A stretch of 36,888 nucleotides of DNA from Streptomyces sp. SID12501 (GCF_010550245.1 NZ_JAAGLU010000059.1:1-36888), one strand, 5' to 3'; shown: positions 23,784 through 31,770, counted from the stretch's first letter. Numbers and translations are program-made. The notes: generated by a model from the letters alone, not told the origin.

Positions 23784-24653
23784 ATGCGTACACGGAGAAG
23801 GATCGCCACCGCGACAACCACCGCCCTCACTCTCACCCTTGTCCTGGGCGCAGCCGCGCTCACGGCTCCCGCCGTCCAGGCGGCCACTCCGGACGCGGGT
23901 ACGCTGAGCGACGTCGCGCGCAACGGCGAGCACGACCTCTGGTACAAGGACGAGGCCGGCCAGACGAACCGGCTGACGGTCTCGATGAAGTTCGAGAGCC
24001 GCGACGGTGGGAACGACGCCTACTACATCCTCACCTTCCGCGACCGCGCCCCCATCACCATCGACAGCAGCGCGGCCGAACACTACGAGTGCGTGTACCC
24101 GTCGGCGACCGACCGCACGGTCGCCCGCTGCGCGGTCCACGTCCCGGTGGGCACCGACTTCACCGACGACTACTACATCGACCTGGGCAACGGCAACGAC
24201 ACCGTGTCGATCGCCGCCGACAACTACGCGTACAGCACGATCTACGGCGGCAAGGGCAACGACGTGCTGGTGGGCAACAGCCAAACCGAGCTCTACGGCC
24301 AGGACGGCAACGACCGCACCGTCGGCGGGGGCGAGCAGCGGGGCAACGGAGCGCGCGGCGGAGCCGGGAACGACGTCCTGACCGGGTGCTCCGCGTGCTA
24401 CGGCGACGCCGGCAACGACTCGCTCACCGGCGACACCACCAGCAACCGCCTGGACGGCGGCGACGGCAACGACATCCTGCGCGGAAATTCAGGCGCCGAC
24501 AACCTCTACGGCGGCAGGGGCAACGACCGCCTGTACGGCGACCGGGGCAACGACGTCCTGTGGGGCAACAGCGGCAACGACGTCCTGCACGGCGGTCCGG
24601 GCAACGACAGGCTCTCGGGCGGCCCCGGCAACGACAAGGTGTATCAGAACTAG
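23784..24653 (+). CDS. Secreted RTX-like calcium-binding protein
   Basis: This 289-residue protein has a signal peptide (Arg-rich start, hydrophobic 12-30, cleavage near AVQA-AT at 33-34). An N-terminal beta domain covers about 35-150. From about 150 to the end it has tandem RTX-type nonapeptides (GGKGNDVLV, GGRGNDRLYG, GGPGNDRLSG), which bind Ca2+ and form a parallel beta roll once outside the cell. There is no protease, lipase or hemolysin domain, so it may be structural or adhesive. The start at ATG 23784 follows an AAGGGG site. The gene lies between inverted IS630 ends with its own strong terminator. Confidence 0.88.
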   Translation: MRTRRRIATATTTALTLTLVLGAAALTAPAVQAATPDAGTLSDVARNGEHDLWYKDEAGQTNRLTVSMKFESRDGGNDAYYILTFRDRAPITIDSSAAEHYECVYPSATDRTVARCAVHVPVGTDFTDDYYIDLGNGNDTVSIAADNYAYSTIYGGKGNDVLVGNSQTELYGQDGNDRTVGGGEQRGNGARGGAGNDVLTGCSACYGDAGNDSLTGDTTSNRLDGGDGNDILRGNSGADNLYGGRGNDRLYGDRGNDVLWGNSGNDVLHGGPGNDRLSGGPGNDKVYQN

Positions 24654-24680
24654 CAGAAAGACCCGGCCGTTTCCCCGGCC

Positions 24681-24727
24681 CCGCACCCGCACCACCGGGC
24701 GTGCTCCGCGCGGTGGTGCGGGTGCGG
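24681..24727 (+). terminator. Strong terminator hairpin after the RTX gene
   Basis: A perfect 16-bp stem (CCGCACCCGCACCACC with its complement) encloses a 15-base loop, 27 bp after the stop. The right arm overlaps the point where the reverse-strand IS630 transposase remnant loses similarity. Confidence 0.8.
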
Positions 24728-25282
24728 CCCTTCGGCGGCCTCAGTCCCTGGCCCGCCTCGTCCTCGAAGCAGATATAGGTGCCCAGGTCCGCCGCTGTCC
24801 TTTTAACCGCGGCCACACCTCGTCCTTCCACATCTCGATGGCCTCCTCGTCGCGCTCGACCGCGTGGCGCACCGGGACCTGGCAGGACCAGCCGTGCCGT
24901 TTCAGCAGCTTGGCCACCCCTGGACCGTGTAGCCCTTGTGGAACAGCCTGCCGATCAGCGTCCTGATCCGGCCCGGCGTCCACCGCTGGTCATCGGTGAA
25001 GCCGTGGGCCAGCGGCCCCCGCTTCAGCTCCGCCTCCAGCCGGTCCCACTCCCGCACCGACAGCCGCTCCCGCGACACCGGCCCCTTCGACTTCAGCGCC
25101 GCGATCCCGCCCTCGCGCCACACCGTGCGCCACCGCCGCACCGTCCGCTCCGTGACCCGCAGACCGGCCGCGATCACCACGGCATCATCACCACGCTCGA
25201 ACCGCCCGGCCGCCTCCAGCCTCAGCAACTCCCGCTTCTCCTGCTCGACGGGCGTATACCCGCCCCTCTGCGCATACCTCAT
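24722..25282 (-). pseudogene. IS630-family transposase, frameshifted and truncated
   Basis: On the minus strand, from ATG 25280-25282, the first frame gives a winged-helix N-terminus: MRYAQRGGYTPVEQE, GLRVTERTVRRWRTVWREGG, DDQRWTPGRIRTLIGRLFHK. It then needs a shift near 24915 to continue as VAKLLKRHGWSCQVPVRHAV and WKDEVWPRLKGQRR. A second shift near 24800 gives LGTYICFEDEAGQGLRPPKG and RT. This last part is the second catalytic acidic motif of IS630 DDE transposases. The third catalytic residue and the C-terminus are gone, so no active enzyme is made. Confidence 0.85.
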
Positions 25283-25349
25283 GATCCCGTCGTACCGCAG
25301 GGATCATGAACCGTCACAACCCCGGCAGGCTCTACGAGTTCAACCTGAG
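25237..25349 (-). mobile_element. Right IS630-type end, inverted copy of 23165-23276
   Basis: This 113-bp region is the inverted counterpart of the left fragment, differing by one indel and a few substitutions. Its outer end abuts TA (25350-25351), again the IS630 target. Both copies point inward, so the outermost bases of the 23165-25349 segment are the same IS end. Confidence 0.85.
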
Positions 25350-25496
25350 TACTACCACCTGGAAGGCATGGAGTGGTTCGCGAATGAGGTCCCCGATGGC
25401 CGCCTGTCAGTGTTCGAGGAAAGCGGTCACGGCCCGCACGTAAGCGAAGCGATCGAGTTCAACCGGCAATTGCTCGAATTCGTAGGTCGCGACTGA
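25350..25496 (+). pseudogene. C-terminal stump of an alpha/beta hydrolase
   Basis: Immediately outside the right IS630 end the frame reads YYHLEGMEWFANEVPDGRLS, FEESGHGPHVSEAIEFNRQL, LEFVGRD and TGA. The G-H-G-P-H segment fits the catalytic-His loop and the NRQLLEFV helix of alpha/beta hydrolases. The remaining 80% or more of the gene, including the nucleophile, is absent. The IS insertion or a later deletion removed it. Confidence 0.75.
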
Positions 25497-25542
25497 CGAT
25501 GTGCCCGGCCCGGTGGTATCCCGAACAGCGGAGGCTTGTCGT

Positions 25543-26604
25543 ATGCGCGCAGTGATCAAGGCCGGACCGGGTCCAGGTTGCCAGTTCGTCACCGACCGAC
25601 CTGAGCCGGCCCTGCGCCCAGGAGAGGTCCGGCTCGAGGTCGCAGCCGCCTCTGTGTGCGGCAGCGACGCCGCGTTCTTCGACCACGGGGGCGCGGCCGG
25701 CGACATACAGATGACCTTTCCGCGCACGATGGGTCACGAATGCGCCGGGACGGTCGTAGAAGTCGGCCCTCACTCTTACGGGCCGGCGCTGGGAACGCGA
25801 GTCGCCATGGAAACGCACCTCCACTGCGGTGAGTGCTGGTTCTGTCGCAGGGGCGACGGACACAATTGCGAACGGATCGATCTGCTTGGGGTCGCAGTGG
25901 ACGGCGCCTTCGCCGAGCGAGTGGTTGTCCCGGCGAGAAGCTGCTTCGTGCTGCCAGACGAAATCGGGAGCAAGACCGCCGCATTGCTCGAGTCCGCAGG
26001 CAGCGCCATGCACGGTGTCCTGCGCTCCGGCATGGACCTGGCCGGTGCATCCGTCCTCATTTCAGGCGCCGGGCCAGTCGGCCTCGTCGCGGCACAGATC
26101 GTAGAGGCGCTCGGAGCCCGGCGGGTCGTTGTGGTCGAACCCAACGCACACCGACGTCGTCTCGCCGAGACCCTCGGCGCGCAAGCGATTGCCCCCGATG
26201 TGGATGCCATAGCGGCCGCTGACTCCACCACGCGGGTACGAGGCGGGTTCGACTTGGCGCTCGAGTGCTCGGGAGCGGTACCGGCGATGCAGGCCGCGCT
26301 GTCCGCCGTACGCCGAGAGGCCACGGTGGTTGCTGTCGGACTACTCAAGGTAGACCTCTCGATCGATGCGACCGAGACCCTGATCACCCGCGGCATCACC
26401 CTTCGTGGCAGTTGGGGTCGGTCGATCTGGGAGACCTGGGACAAACTCAGTGCTCTGGTCGTGAGCAAGAAAGTCGACCTGGAGGGACTCATCACTCACC
26501 GCCTTCCCATCAGCGCGCTTCCCCACGCTCTGGAGTTGATGCGCGGCGACGCGGGGAAGGTTCTCCTTGATCCGTCCTTGCCCGACGGAGTCGGTCGAGC
26601 CTGA
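25543..26604 (+). CDS. Zinc-dependent medium-chain alcohol dehydrogenase
   Basis: This 353-residue MDR oxidoreductase resembles threonine/sorbitol dehydrogenases. Catalytic-zinc residues lie in SVCGSD and GHECAG. The structural-zinc cysteines are CGECWFCRRGDGHNC. The Rossmann loop is GAGPVGLVAAQ with an acidic VVEPNAHRRR following, which favours NAD over NADP. The C-terminus HALELMRGDAGKVLL is typical. The start at ATG 25543 has a GGAGG site eight bases before; the frame open from 25501 adds nothing conserved. The substrate is unknown. It follows the hydrolase stump and has no obvious partner. Confidence 0.9.
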   Translation: MRAVIKAGPGPGCQFVTDRPEPALRPGEVRLEVAAASVCGSDAAFFDHGGAAGDIQMTFPRTMGHECAGTVVEVGPHSYGPALGTRVAMETHLHCGECWFCRRGDGHNCERIDLLGVAVDGAFAERVVVPARSCFVLPDEIGSKTAALLESAGSAMHGVLRSGMDLAGASVLISGAGPVGLVAAQIVEALGARRVVVVEPNAHRRRLAETLGAQAIAPDVDAIAAADSTTRVRGGFDLALECSGAVPAMQAALSAVRREATVVAVGLLKVDLSIDATETLITRGITLRGSWGRSIWETWDKLSALVVSKKVDLEGLITHRLPISALPHALELMRGDAGKVLLDPSLPDGVGRA

Positions 26605-26610
26605 CTCCAA

Positions 26611-26736
26611 TTCTTGGCACACGAGCCGTCCGGGGCCCTGCTGGTCCGGTACCACGGCGCTGCCTCAACGGCCCTCGGCGCCTGGAACCCGCACACCGCG
26701 ACCTGGATACAGTTCACCGTCGGCGGCAGGTTCTGA
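26611..26736 (+). pseudogene. Possible C-terminal remnant of an unknown gene
   Basis: A 41-codon open stretch reads FLAHEPSGALLVRYHGAAST, then ALGAWNPHTATWIQFTVGGR and F, and ends with TGA. It has a protein-like composition unlike the surrounding frames but no start or ribosome site. The family is not recognised. Confidence 0.3.
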
Positions 26737-26809
26737 TTGACCGAATCAGTCCGCTTCGGGACCCGATGAGGCCTGTCGCCGCCCTCTCCGTATGCCGGAC
26801 GCTAGGGGC

Positions 26810-27412
26810 ATGACCCGAGCACTGATCGTCATCGATGTCCAGGAGTCCTTCCGCGCCCACCCGCTGTGGGAGACCATCTCCGACCCGAAGATCGCCGACA
26901 AGGCGAACCGACTGGTCCGGCTCGCCCGCCGCGCCGGGGACCTGGTGGTGTGGGTACTGCACACCGAGCCCGGGAGCGGCGGTCCCTTCGACCCGGCCCT
27001 CGGTCAGGTGCGGCTGCTGGAGGAGCTGGAGCGGCCGGAGGACGGCGAACCGCTGATCCACAAGACCTCGCACAACGCCTTCACCACCACCAACCTGCAG
27101 CAACGCCTCACCGAGCACGGGGTCCGTGAAGTCGCGGTCTGCGGCATCCGCACCGAGCAGTGCGTGGAGACCACCGCCCGCGTGGCGAGCGACCTCGGCT
27201 ACCAGGTCACCTTCGTCGTCGACGCGACCGCCACCAACCCCATCCCGCACCGCGACGCCCCCGCCGACCAGAGCGTCGCGGAACTGCTCGCCGACCCCCG
27301 TACCCTGTCCGCCGACGAGATCATCCGGCGCACCGAGTACGCACTCGCCGGCCGCTTCGCCACCATCGCGACGGTCGACGAGGTGGAGGCCGCGGCGGAA
27401 CTTCCGGCATGA
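26810..27412 (+). CDS. Isochorismatase-family cysteine hydrolase
   Basis: This 200-residue enzyme has the isochorismatase-like fold. The catalytic triad is Asp in LIVIDVQESF, Lys in LIHKTSHNAF, and Cys in CGIRTEQCVETTARVASDLG, which also holds the family's cis-peptide region. Members hydrolyse amides or enol ethers (nicotinamidase, N-carbamoylsarcosine amidase, isochorismatase); the exact substrate is not predictable. I take ATG 26810, which begins just before the first beta strand, with an AGGGG site. It lies 30 bp upstream of a GlxA-like regulator gene in the same direction, a pairing often seen and suggestive of regulation by the enzyme's substrate. Confidence 0.9.
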   Translation: MTRALIVIDVQESFRAHPLWETISDPKIADKANRLVRLARRAGDLVVWVLHTEPGSGGPFDPALGQVRLLEELERPEDGEPLIHKTSHNAFTTTNLQQRLTEHGVREVAVCGIRTEQCVETTARVASDLGYQVTFVVDATATNPIPHRDAPADQSVAELLADPRTLSADEIIRRTEYALAGRFATIATVDEVEAAAELPA

Positions 27413-27442
27413 TGGCCGATCTTTTGGCATGATGACCGAATC
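27406..27442 (+). promoter_or_regulatory. Two direct repeats (GGCATGATGRCCGA) before the AraC gene
   Basis: GGCATGATGGCCGATC (27406-27421) and GGCATGATGACCGAATC (27426-27442) are spaced 20 bp, two helical turns, and the second ends directly before the GTG start. Direct half-sites two turns apart are the usual layout for AraC-family dimers. The core TGGCATGATG also partly matches the AdpA site TGGCSNGWWY (eight of ten), and AdpA is itself a GlxA-type AraC protein. Probably autoregulatory. Confidence 0.5.
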
Positions 27443-28351
27443 GTGAGCCACGTCGTCTTCTTCCTGGTGCCCGGAGTCCATCTGCTGGACCTGGCCGGCC
27501 CCGCGCAGGTCTTCTCCACCGCGGCTGACCTCGGGCACCCGTACACCTTCACCTATGTCGCCGAGCAGCCGCAGGTCCCGACAGCCCAGGGCCTGCCCCT
27601 GCTGGCAGGGTCCGACTGGCCCGAACTCGGGCCCGAGGACCTGATCGTGGTCCCCGGCTGGCAGGCCGCCACCCTGGCCGACTCGCCCGCCATCGCCGAC
27701 GCCTCCCTGCAGGTCCTGCGGGACCACCACACCAGGGGCGGAACGGTGGCCAGCGTCTGCGCGGGCGCGGAGGCACTCGGGCGGGCCGGCCTGCTCAAGG
27801 GTCGCCGCTGCACCACCCACCACGACGTGCAGGACGAGCTGGCCCTGCGCCACCCCGGGGCGGTCGTCGTCCGTGATGTCCTGTTCACCGCCGACGACCG
27901 GGTGATCACCTCGGCCGGTATCGCCAGCGGTATCGACCTGGCCCTCCACCTCGTCGCCGGCCGGCACGGGCCCGCCGTCGCCGCCCAGGTCGCCCGGGAC
28001 ATGGTCGTCTACGCCCGCCGCAACGGTCACGAGCCCCAGACCAGCGCGATGTTCCGGCACCGGTCCCACCTCGACGACACCGTGCACCGCGCCCAGGACC
28101 TCATCGACACCCGCTTCGATCAACCCCTGCCGCTGCCTCACCTGGCCTCGGCCGTCGGCGTCAGCGAACGCACCCTCACCCGGCTCTTCAGCCGCGCCAC
28201 CGGCCTCACCCCGCTGCGATACCAGCAGACCCTCCGCCTGGAACGCGCCGAGCAGCTCATCAGCCATGGCGCCACGGTCGACGCCGCCGCCCACACGGTC
28301 GGCTTCGAGGACGCCCGCATGCTGCGCCGCCTGCGCACCCGCGCGGCCTGA
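27443..28351 (+). CDS. GlxA-family AraC transcriptional regulator (DJ-1/PfpI domain + AraC HTH)
   Basis: This 302-residue regulator has a DJ-1/PfpI-like sensor domain at about 3-170: FFLVPGVHLLDLAGPAQVFS, the nucleophile-elbow-like SVCAGAEALGRAG, and IASGIDLALHLV. A double helix-turn-helix follows at about 215-298: LPHLASAVGVSERTLTRLFS and VDAAAHTVGFEDARMLRR. It ends soon after the second helix, a little short but not clearly truncated. The start is GTG 27443 with no clear ribosome site, and the mRNA could be leaderless. It probably controls the adjacent isochorismatase-like gene. Confidence 0.92.
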   Translation: MSHVVFFLVPGVHLLDLAGPAQVFSTAADLGHPYTFTYVAEQPQVPTAQGLPLLAGSDWPELGPEDLIVVPGWQAATLADSPAIADASLQVLRDHHTRGGTVASVCAGAEALGRAGLLKGRRCTTHHDVQDELALRHPGAVVVRDVLFTADDRVITSAGIASGIDLALHLVAGRHGPAVAAQVARDMVVYARRNGHEPQTSAMFRHRSHLDDTVHRAQDLIDTRFDQPLPLPHLASAVGVSERTLTRLFSRATGLTPLRYQQTLRLERAEQLISHGATVDAAAHTVGFEDARMLRRLRTRAA

Positions 28352-28398
28352 CGGGACATGGTGAGCCGGAAAGCCCACCGGCCTCGTCCAAGGCCCGC

Positions 28399-29142
28399 CT
28401 ACACCTGCTGGTCCCCTCGCCAGGTGATCGACGTCATCGAGATCAGACCGCCGTTCGCCAAGCCCTTGTAGGTCACCTCCCGGTCGGGGCCGACCTCGTG
28501 GGCGACACGTCTCGCCAGCTCCGCCCCTTCGCGGAGCTGCCGCTCGCACTCGCCTTCGCGCCTGATCTCGTCCCGGTCCTGCAGGTAGACGTTCAACTTC
28601 GCGTCGATGTCCTTCGCCCACGCGCGCAGGTCGGCGACGAGTTCCTCGGACAGGTCCAGCCCGGCGGCGGGATCATCGGGGAAGAAGTCCCCGAACCCCT
28701 CCGCGCGCAGCGGACCGAACTGGAACTCTCCCTCGACCGTGAGGTCGACCGGGTACACCGGAATGCCGTGACTGTTGCGTTCCCAGTGCAGGAGGTCGCA
28801 GCTCCAGCACACCCACTTCGCCGACCGGTGCCGCTCGTCCGAGTAGCGCACGGGCCACAACGGACCGAGATGCCTGGCCAGCCGCCGGGAAACCGTCACC
28901 CCTTGCTTGACGTGCTTGCGAAGAGCCGGCCGGGAGGCGAAACCCTCCGGCGGGCGTGACAGCGACCAGGAGCGCAGCGCTTCCGCCAGCTCCGCGGGAA
29001 GGGCCAGCCCGGCGTCGTCCAGCGGAATGTTGCTCGTGAAGGCGCCGACGTCGTCGTAAGCCAGAGGGTCCTCCAGCCCGTACAGCGGAGACGGCTCGCC
29101 CCGGGCCTGTACGAGCAGGTCACGTAGTTCTTCGGCAGTCAT
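28399..29142 (-). CDS. Hypothetical protein, 247 residues
   Basis: The start at ATG 29140-29142 has an ideal GAGGAGACAC ribosome site. The protein is soluble, acidic overall and rich in Trp, Arg and Asp/Glu. It opens with TAEELRDLLVQARGEPSPLY. The middle has a C-W-S-C pair (KWVCWSCDLLHWE) followed by VDLTVEGEFQFGPLRAEGFG. A helical segment at about 175-225 could be a coiled coil (DLRAWAKDIDAKLNVYLQDR). I do not recognise a family. It is convergent with the AraC gene. Confidence 0.75.
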   Translation of the reverse strand: MTAEELRDLLVQARGEPSPLYGLEDPLAYDDVGAFTSNIPLDDAGLALPAELAEALRSWSLSRPPEGFASRPALRKHVKQGVTVSRRLARHLGPLWPVRYSDERHRSAKWVCWSCDLLHWERNSHGIPVYPVDLTVEGEFQFGPLRAEGFGDFFPDDPAAGLDLSEELVADLRAWAKDIDAKLNVYLQDRDEIRREGECERQLREGAELARRVAHEVGPDREVTYKGLANGGLISMTSITWRGDQQV

Positions 29143-29219
29143 GTGTCTCCTCGTATCCGGTGACGGGCCTCTCCTGCGCAGGGAAGGTCGCCCTGCTGCC
29201 GCAACATACGTGCAGGTCC

Positions 29220-29639
29220 TCACCGCTCCGAAGGCGTTCCCTCTGCCTGGTCGCGCAGCGCCAGCCACTCCTGGAGCTCGATCAGGTTCCCTTCCGGGTC
29301 CTGGAGATACGCGACCCGCATCCGGTCGCCCATCGGGCCCGGACCCCGGGTGAAATCCGCCCCCCGGGAGGTGAGTTCGGCGTGGGCGGCGTCCAGGTCG
29401 TCCACCCGCAGCACCACCAGCGCGCGATGTCCCTCCGGCTCCGCACCCAACCGCTCCAGTACGCCGGCCATCTGTACCCGGTCCTGCAACGCGATCGCCG
29501 CGTGCCCGGTGTCGGGGCTGAGCTTGGCGTACGGGCCGCTCTCGGCCTCGAACTGCGGCTTGAGCCCGAGCACGTCCCGGTAGAAGCGGTAGACGGCGGG
29601 GAAGTCGGACACCAGCAGGCGTATCTGGGTGAGTTCCAT
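29220..29639 (-). CDS. VOC-fold protein (glyoxalase/bleomycin-resistance family)
   Basis: This 139-residue protein is made of two beta-alpha-beta-beta-beta repeats: LTQIRLLVSDFPAVYRFYRD, LGLKPQFEAESGPYAKL, then DDLDAAHAELTSRGADFTRG and AYLQDPEGNLIELQEW. The C-terminal DPEGNLIEL supplies a typical metal-ligand Glu. Members act as dioxygenases, isomerases or drug-binding proteins; the substrate is unknown. I set the start at ATG 29637-29639, which begins the first beta strand. A short piece of this gene recurs at 22.8 kb. Confidence 0.88.
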   Translation of the reverse strand: MELTQIRLLVSDFPAVYRFYRDVLGLKPQFEAESGPYAKLSPDTGHAAIALQDRVQMAGVLERLGAEPEGHRALVVLRVDDLDAAHAELTSRGADFTRGPGPMGDRMRVAYLQDPEGNLIELQEWLALRDQAEGTPSER

Positions 29640-29815
29640 ACCGAACTTTCTAGCCCGGTGCAGGCTCCGGTTCCGGCTCGATCGCGATCTTTTGAGCGAG
29701 CCTTGCCGCAGCTCGGCGATGAGCACTCGGTCCTGCCCGGCCGGAGCATCCGGGGCATGCCCCCGCCCAGTACCCGAGGGCCGCACCCACGGACAACGGC
29801 CCCGGGCTCACACCG

Positions 29816-29865
29816 CCCCCCAGCCCCCACCCAGCCCGCCTGCACCCCCCCACCCCCCACCCCCC
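29816..29865 (-). other. G-quadruplex-forming tract upstream of rsmA
   Basis: The plus strand has C runs of 6, 5, 3, 3, 7, 6 and 6; the last three (29845-29865) are separated by single A bases. The complementary strand is therefore G6-T... (G6, G6 and G7 separated by single T) with further G runs beyond, a strong G-quadruplex motif. It lies 13-60 bp before the rsmA GTG, on the template strand for rsmA. Confidence 0.7.
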
Positions 29866-29878
29866 GTACCCTGGACCC

Positions 29879-30808
29879 GTGAGTACCAGCCCCGTCCCCG
29901 ACGCCTCCCCCGATGCCCTGTTCGGCGCCGCCGACATCCGTGAGCTGGCCGACGTCCTCGGCGTCAGGCCCACCAAGCAGCGCGGGCAGAACTTCGTGAT
30001 CGACGCCAACACCGTCCGCCGTATCGTGCGCACCGCCGGTGTGCGGCCCGACGACGTGGTCGTCGAGGTCGGGCCGGGGCTCGGGTCCCTCACCCTCGCG
30101 CTGCTGGAGGCCGCCGACCGGGTCGTCGCCGTCGAGATCGACGACGTGCTCGCGGGCGCGCTGCCCGCCACCGTCGCCGCCCGGATGCCGACCCGCGCCG
30201 ACCGGTTCTCCCTCGTGCACTCCGACGCGATGCGCGTCACCGAACTGCCGGGCCCGCCGCCCACCGCACTGGTCGCCAACCTCCCGTACAACGTCGCCGT
30301 GCCCGTGCTGCTGCACATGCTGGAGACGTTCCCGAGCATCGAGCGGACGCTCGTGATGGTGCAGGCGGAGGTCGCCGACCGGCTCGCCGCGCCGCCCGGG
30401 TCGAAGGTGTACGGCGTCCCGTCGGTGAAGGCCAACTGGTACGCCGAGGTCAAGCGGGCCGGGTCCATCGGGCGCAACGTCTTCTGGCCCGCGCCCAACG
30501 TCGACAGCGGGCTCGTCTCGCTCGTCCGGCGGGCCGAGCCGCTGAAGACGACCGCCGCGCGGCGCGAGGTGTTCGCCGTCGTCGACGCCGCCTTCGCCCA
30601 GCGGCGCAAGACCCTGCGCGCCGCGCTCGCCGGGTGGGCCGGGTCGGCCGCCGCCGCCGAGACCGCCCTCGTAGCCGCCGGTGTCTCCCCGCAGGCCCGC
30701 GGTGAGTCCCTGAGCGTCGAGGAGTTCGTCCGCATCGCGGAGAACAAGGTCCAGGAGAACAGGGTTCAGGAACAGCACGCTGGCGACGAGGAGTCCGGGC
30801 AGCTGTGA
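29879..30808 (+). CDS. rsmA: 16S rRNA dimethyladenosine transferase RsmA (KsgA)
   Basis: This 309-residue SAM-dependent enzyme dimethylates A1518 and A1519 of 16S rRNA in late small-subunit assembly. It has RGQNFVIDANTVRRIV, the SAM loop EVGPGLGSLTLALLE (motif I), VVAVEIDDVLAGAL, the catalytic NLPYN (about 134-138), and FWPAPNVDSGLVSL. The GTG start overlaps no upstream gene. Its TGA overlaps the GTG of ispE, so the two are coupled. In Mycobacterium the order is tatD-rpfB-ksgA-ispE, matching this region apart from the island. Confidence 0.96.
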   Translation: MSTSPVPDASPDALFGAADIRELADVLGVRPTKQRGQNFVIDANTVRRIVRTAGVRPDDVVVEVGPGLGSLTLALLEAADRVVAVEIDDVLAGALPATVAARMPTRADRFSLVHSDAMRVTELPGPPPTALVANLPYNVAVPVLLHMLETFPSIERTLVMVQAEVADRLAAPPGSKVYGVPSVKANWYAEVKRAGSIGRNVFWPAPNVDSGLVSLVRRAEPLKTTAARREVFAVVDAAFAQRRKTLRAALAGWAGSAAAAETALVAAGVSPQARGESLSVEEFVRIAENKVQENRVQEQHAGDEESGQL

Positions 30809-31701
30809 GCGCCGTCACCGTTCGGGTTCCCGCCAAGGTCAACGTCCAGCTCGCGGTGGGTGCCGCGCGTCCCGACGGTTTCCACGACCTCGCCAACGTC
30901 TTCCTCGCCGTCGGCCTCTTCGACGAGGTGACCGTCACCCAGGCAGCGGAACTCCGGATCACCTGTGAAGGGCCCGACGCCGCTCAAGTGCCCCTCGACG
31001 GTACGAATCTCGCCGCCCGCGCCGCCGTCGCGCTCGCCGAGCGGTACGGCCGTACGCCCGACGTGCACATCCACATCGTCAAGGACATCCCTGTGGCAGG
31101 GGGGATGGCGGGCGGCAGTGCCGATGGCGCCGGTGCGCTGCTCGCCTGCGACGCACTGTGGGGGACCCGGGCCTCGCGCGTCGAACTCCTCGACATCTGC
31201 GCCGAGTTGGGCAGCGATGTGCCCTTCAGTCTGGTGGGCGGGGCCGCGCTCGGGATCGGGCGCGGGGAGAAGCTGACGGTCCTGGAGACCGGCGGCACCT
31301 TCCACTGGGTGTTCGCGATGGCGGAGCGCGGGCTGTCGACACCGGCCGTGTTCCGGGAGTTCGACCGGCTGGTCGCGGACAGTGACGTTCCCCCGCCCGT
31401 CGCCTCGCCGGAACTCCTCGACGCGCTCGCCGAGGGCGACCCCGACGCGCTCGCCGCCACCGTTTCCAACGACCTCCAGCCCGCCGCCCTTTCCCTCTTC
31501 CCGGCCCTCGCCGACACCCTCGCCGCAGGCCGCGCGGCCGGTGCGCTGACCGCGCTGGTCTCGGGTTCCGGTCCGACGACGGCGTTCCTCGCCCGGGACG
31601 CGGAGGCCGCGCGGCAGGTGGCGCGGGCGCTGTCGGCGTCCGGTACCTGCCGGGCCGTACGGGTGACCGCGGGGCCGGTACCGGGCGCCACCGTGGTGTG
31701 A
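30805..31701 (+). CDS. ispE: 4-diphosphocytidyl-2-C-methyl-D-erythritol kinase IspE
   Basis: This 298-residue GHMP kinase of the MEP (non-mevalonate) isoprenoid pathway phosphorylates CDP-ME. It has the N-terminal PAKVNVQLAVG, the ATP-binding loop IPVAGGMAGGSADGAGALL (about 95-113), and the catalytic-region SDVPFSLVGGAALGIGRGE. The C-terminal glycine-rich loop is LVSGSGPTTAFLA. The GTG start lies within the last codons of rsmA (GTGA overlap). The terminator at 31771 ends the operon. Confidence 0.96.
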   Translation: MSAVTVRVPAKVNVQLAVGAARPDGFHDLANVFLAVGLFDEVTVTQAAELRITCEGPDAAQVPLDGTNLAARAAVALAERYGRTPDVHIHIVKDIPVAGGMAGGSADGAGALLACDALWGTRASRVELLDICAELGSDVPFSLVGGAALGIGRGEKLTVLETGGTFHWVFAMAERGLSTPAVFREFDRLVADSDVPPPVASPELLDALAEGDPDALAATVSNDLQPAALSLFPALADTLAAGRAAGALTALVSGSGPTTAFLARDAEAARQVARALSASGTCRAVRVTAGPVPGATVV

Positions 31702-31770
31702 CGACGGGTGCGTCGGGGGCGGCGGAGGGGCCCTCCTCCGTCAGCTTCCTCTTCGGCCCCGTACACGGCA

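Noticed and set aside
24240..24650. Regular short repeats resembling a CRISPR or tandem array
   Set aside because: They are the coding sequence of GGxGxD calcium-binding nonapeptides within one frame; there are no constant repeats with unique spacers.
26714..28621. A 635-codon minus-strand frame
   Set aside because: It is antisense to the isochorismatase-like and GlxA-type genes, both with intact catalytic or DNA-binding motifs.
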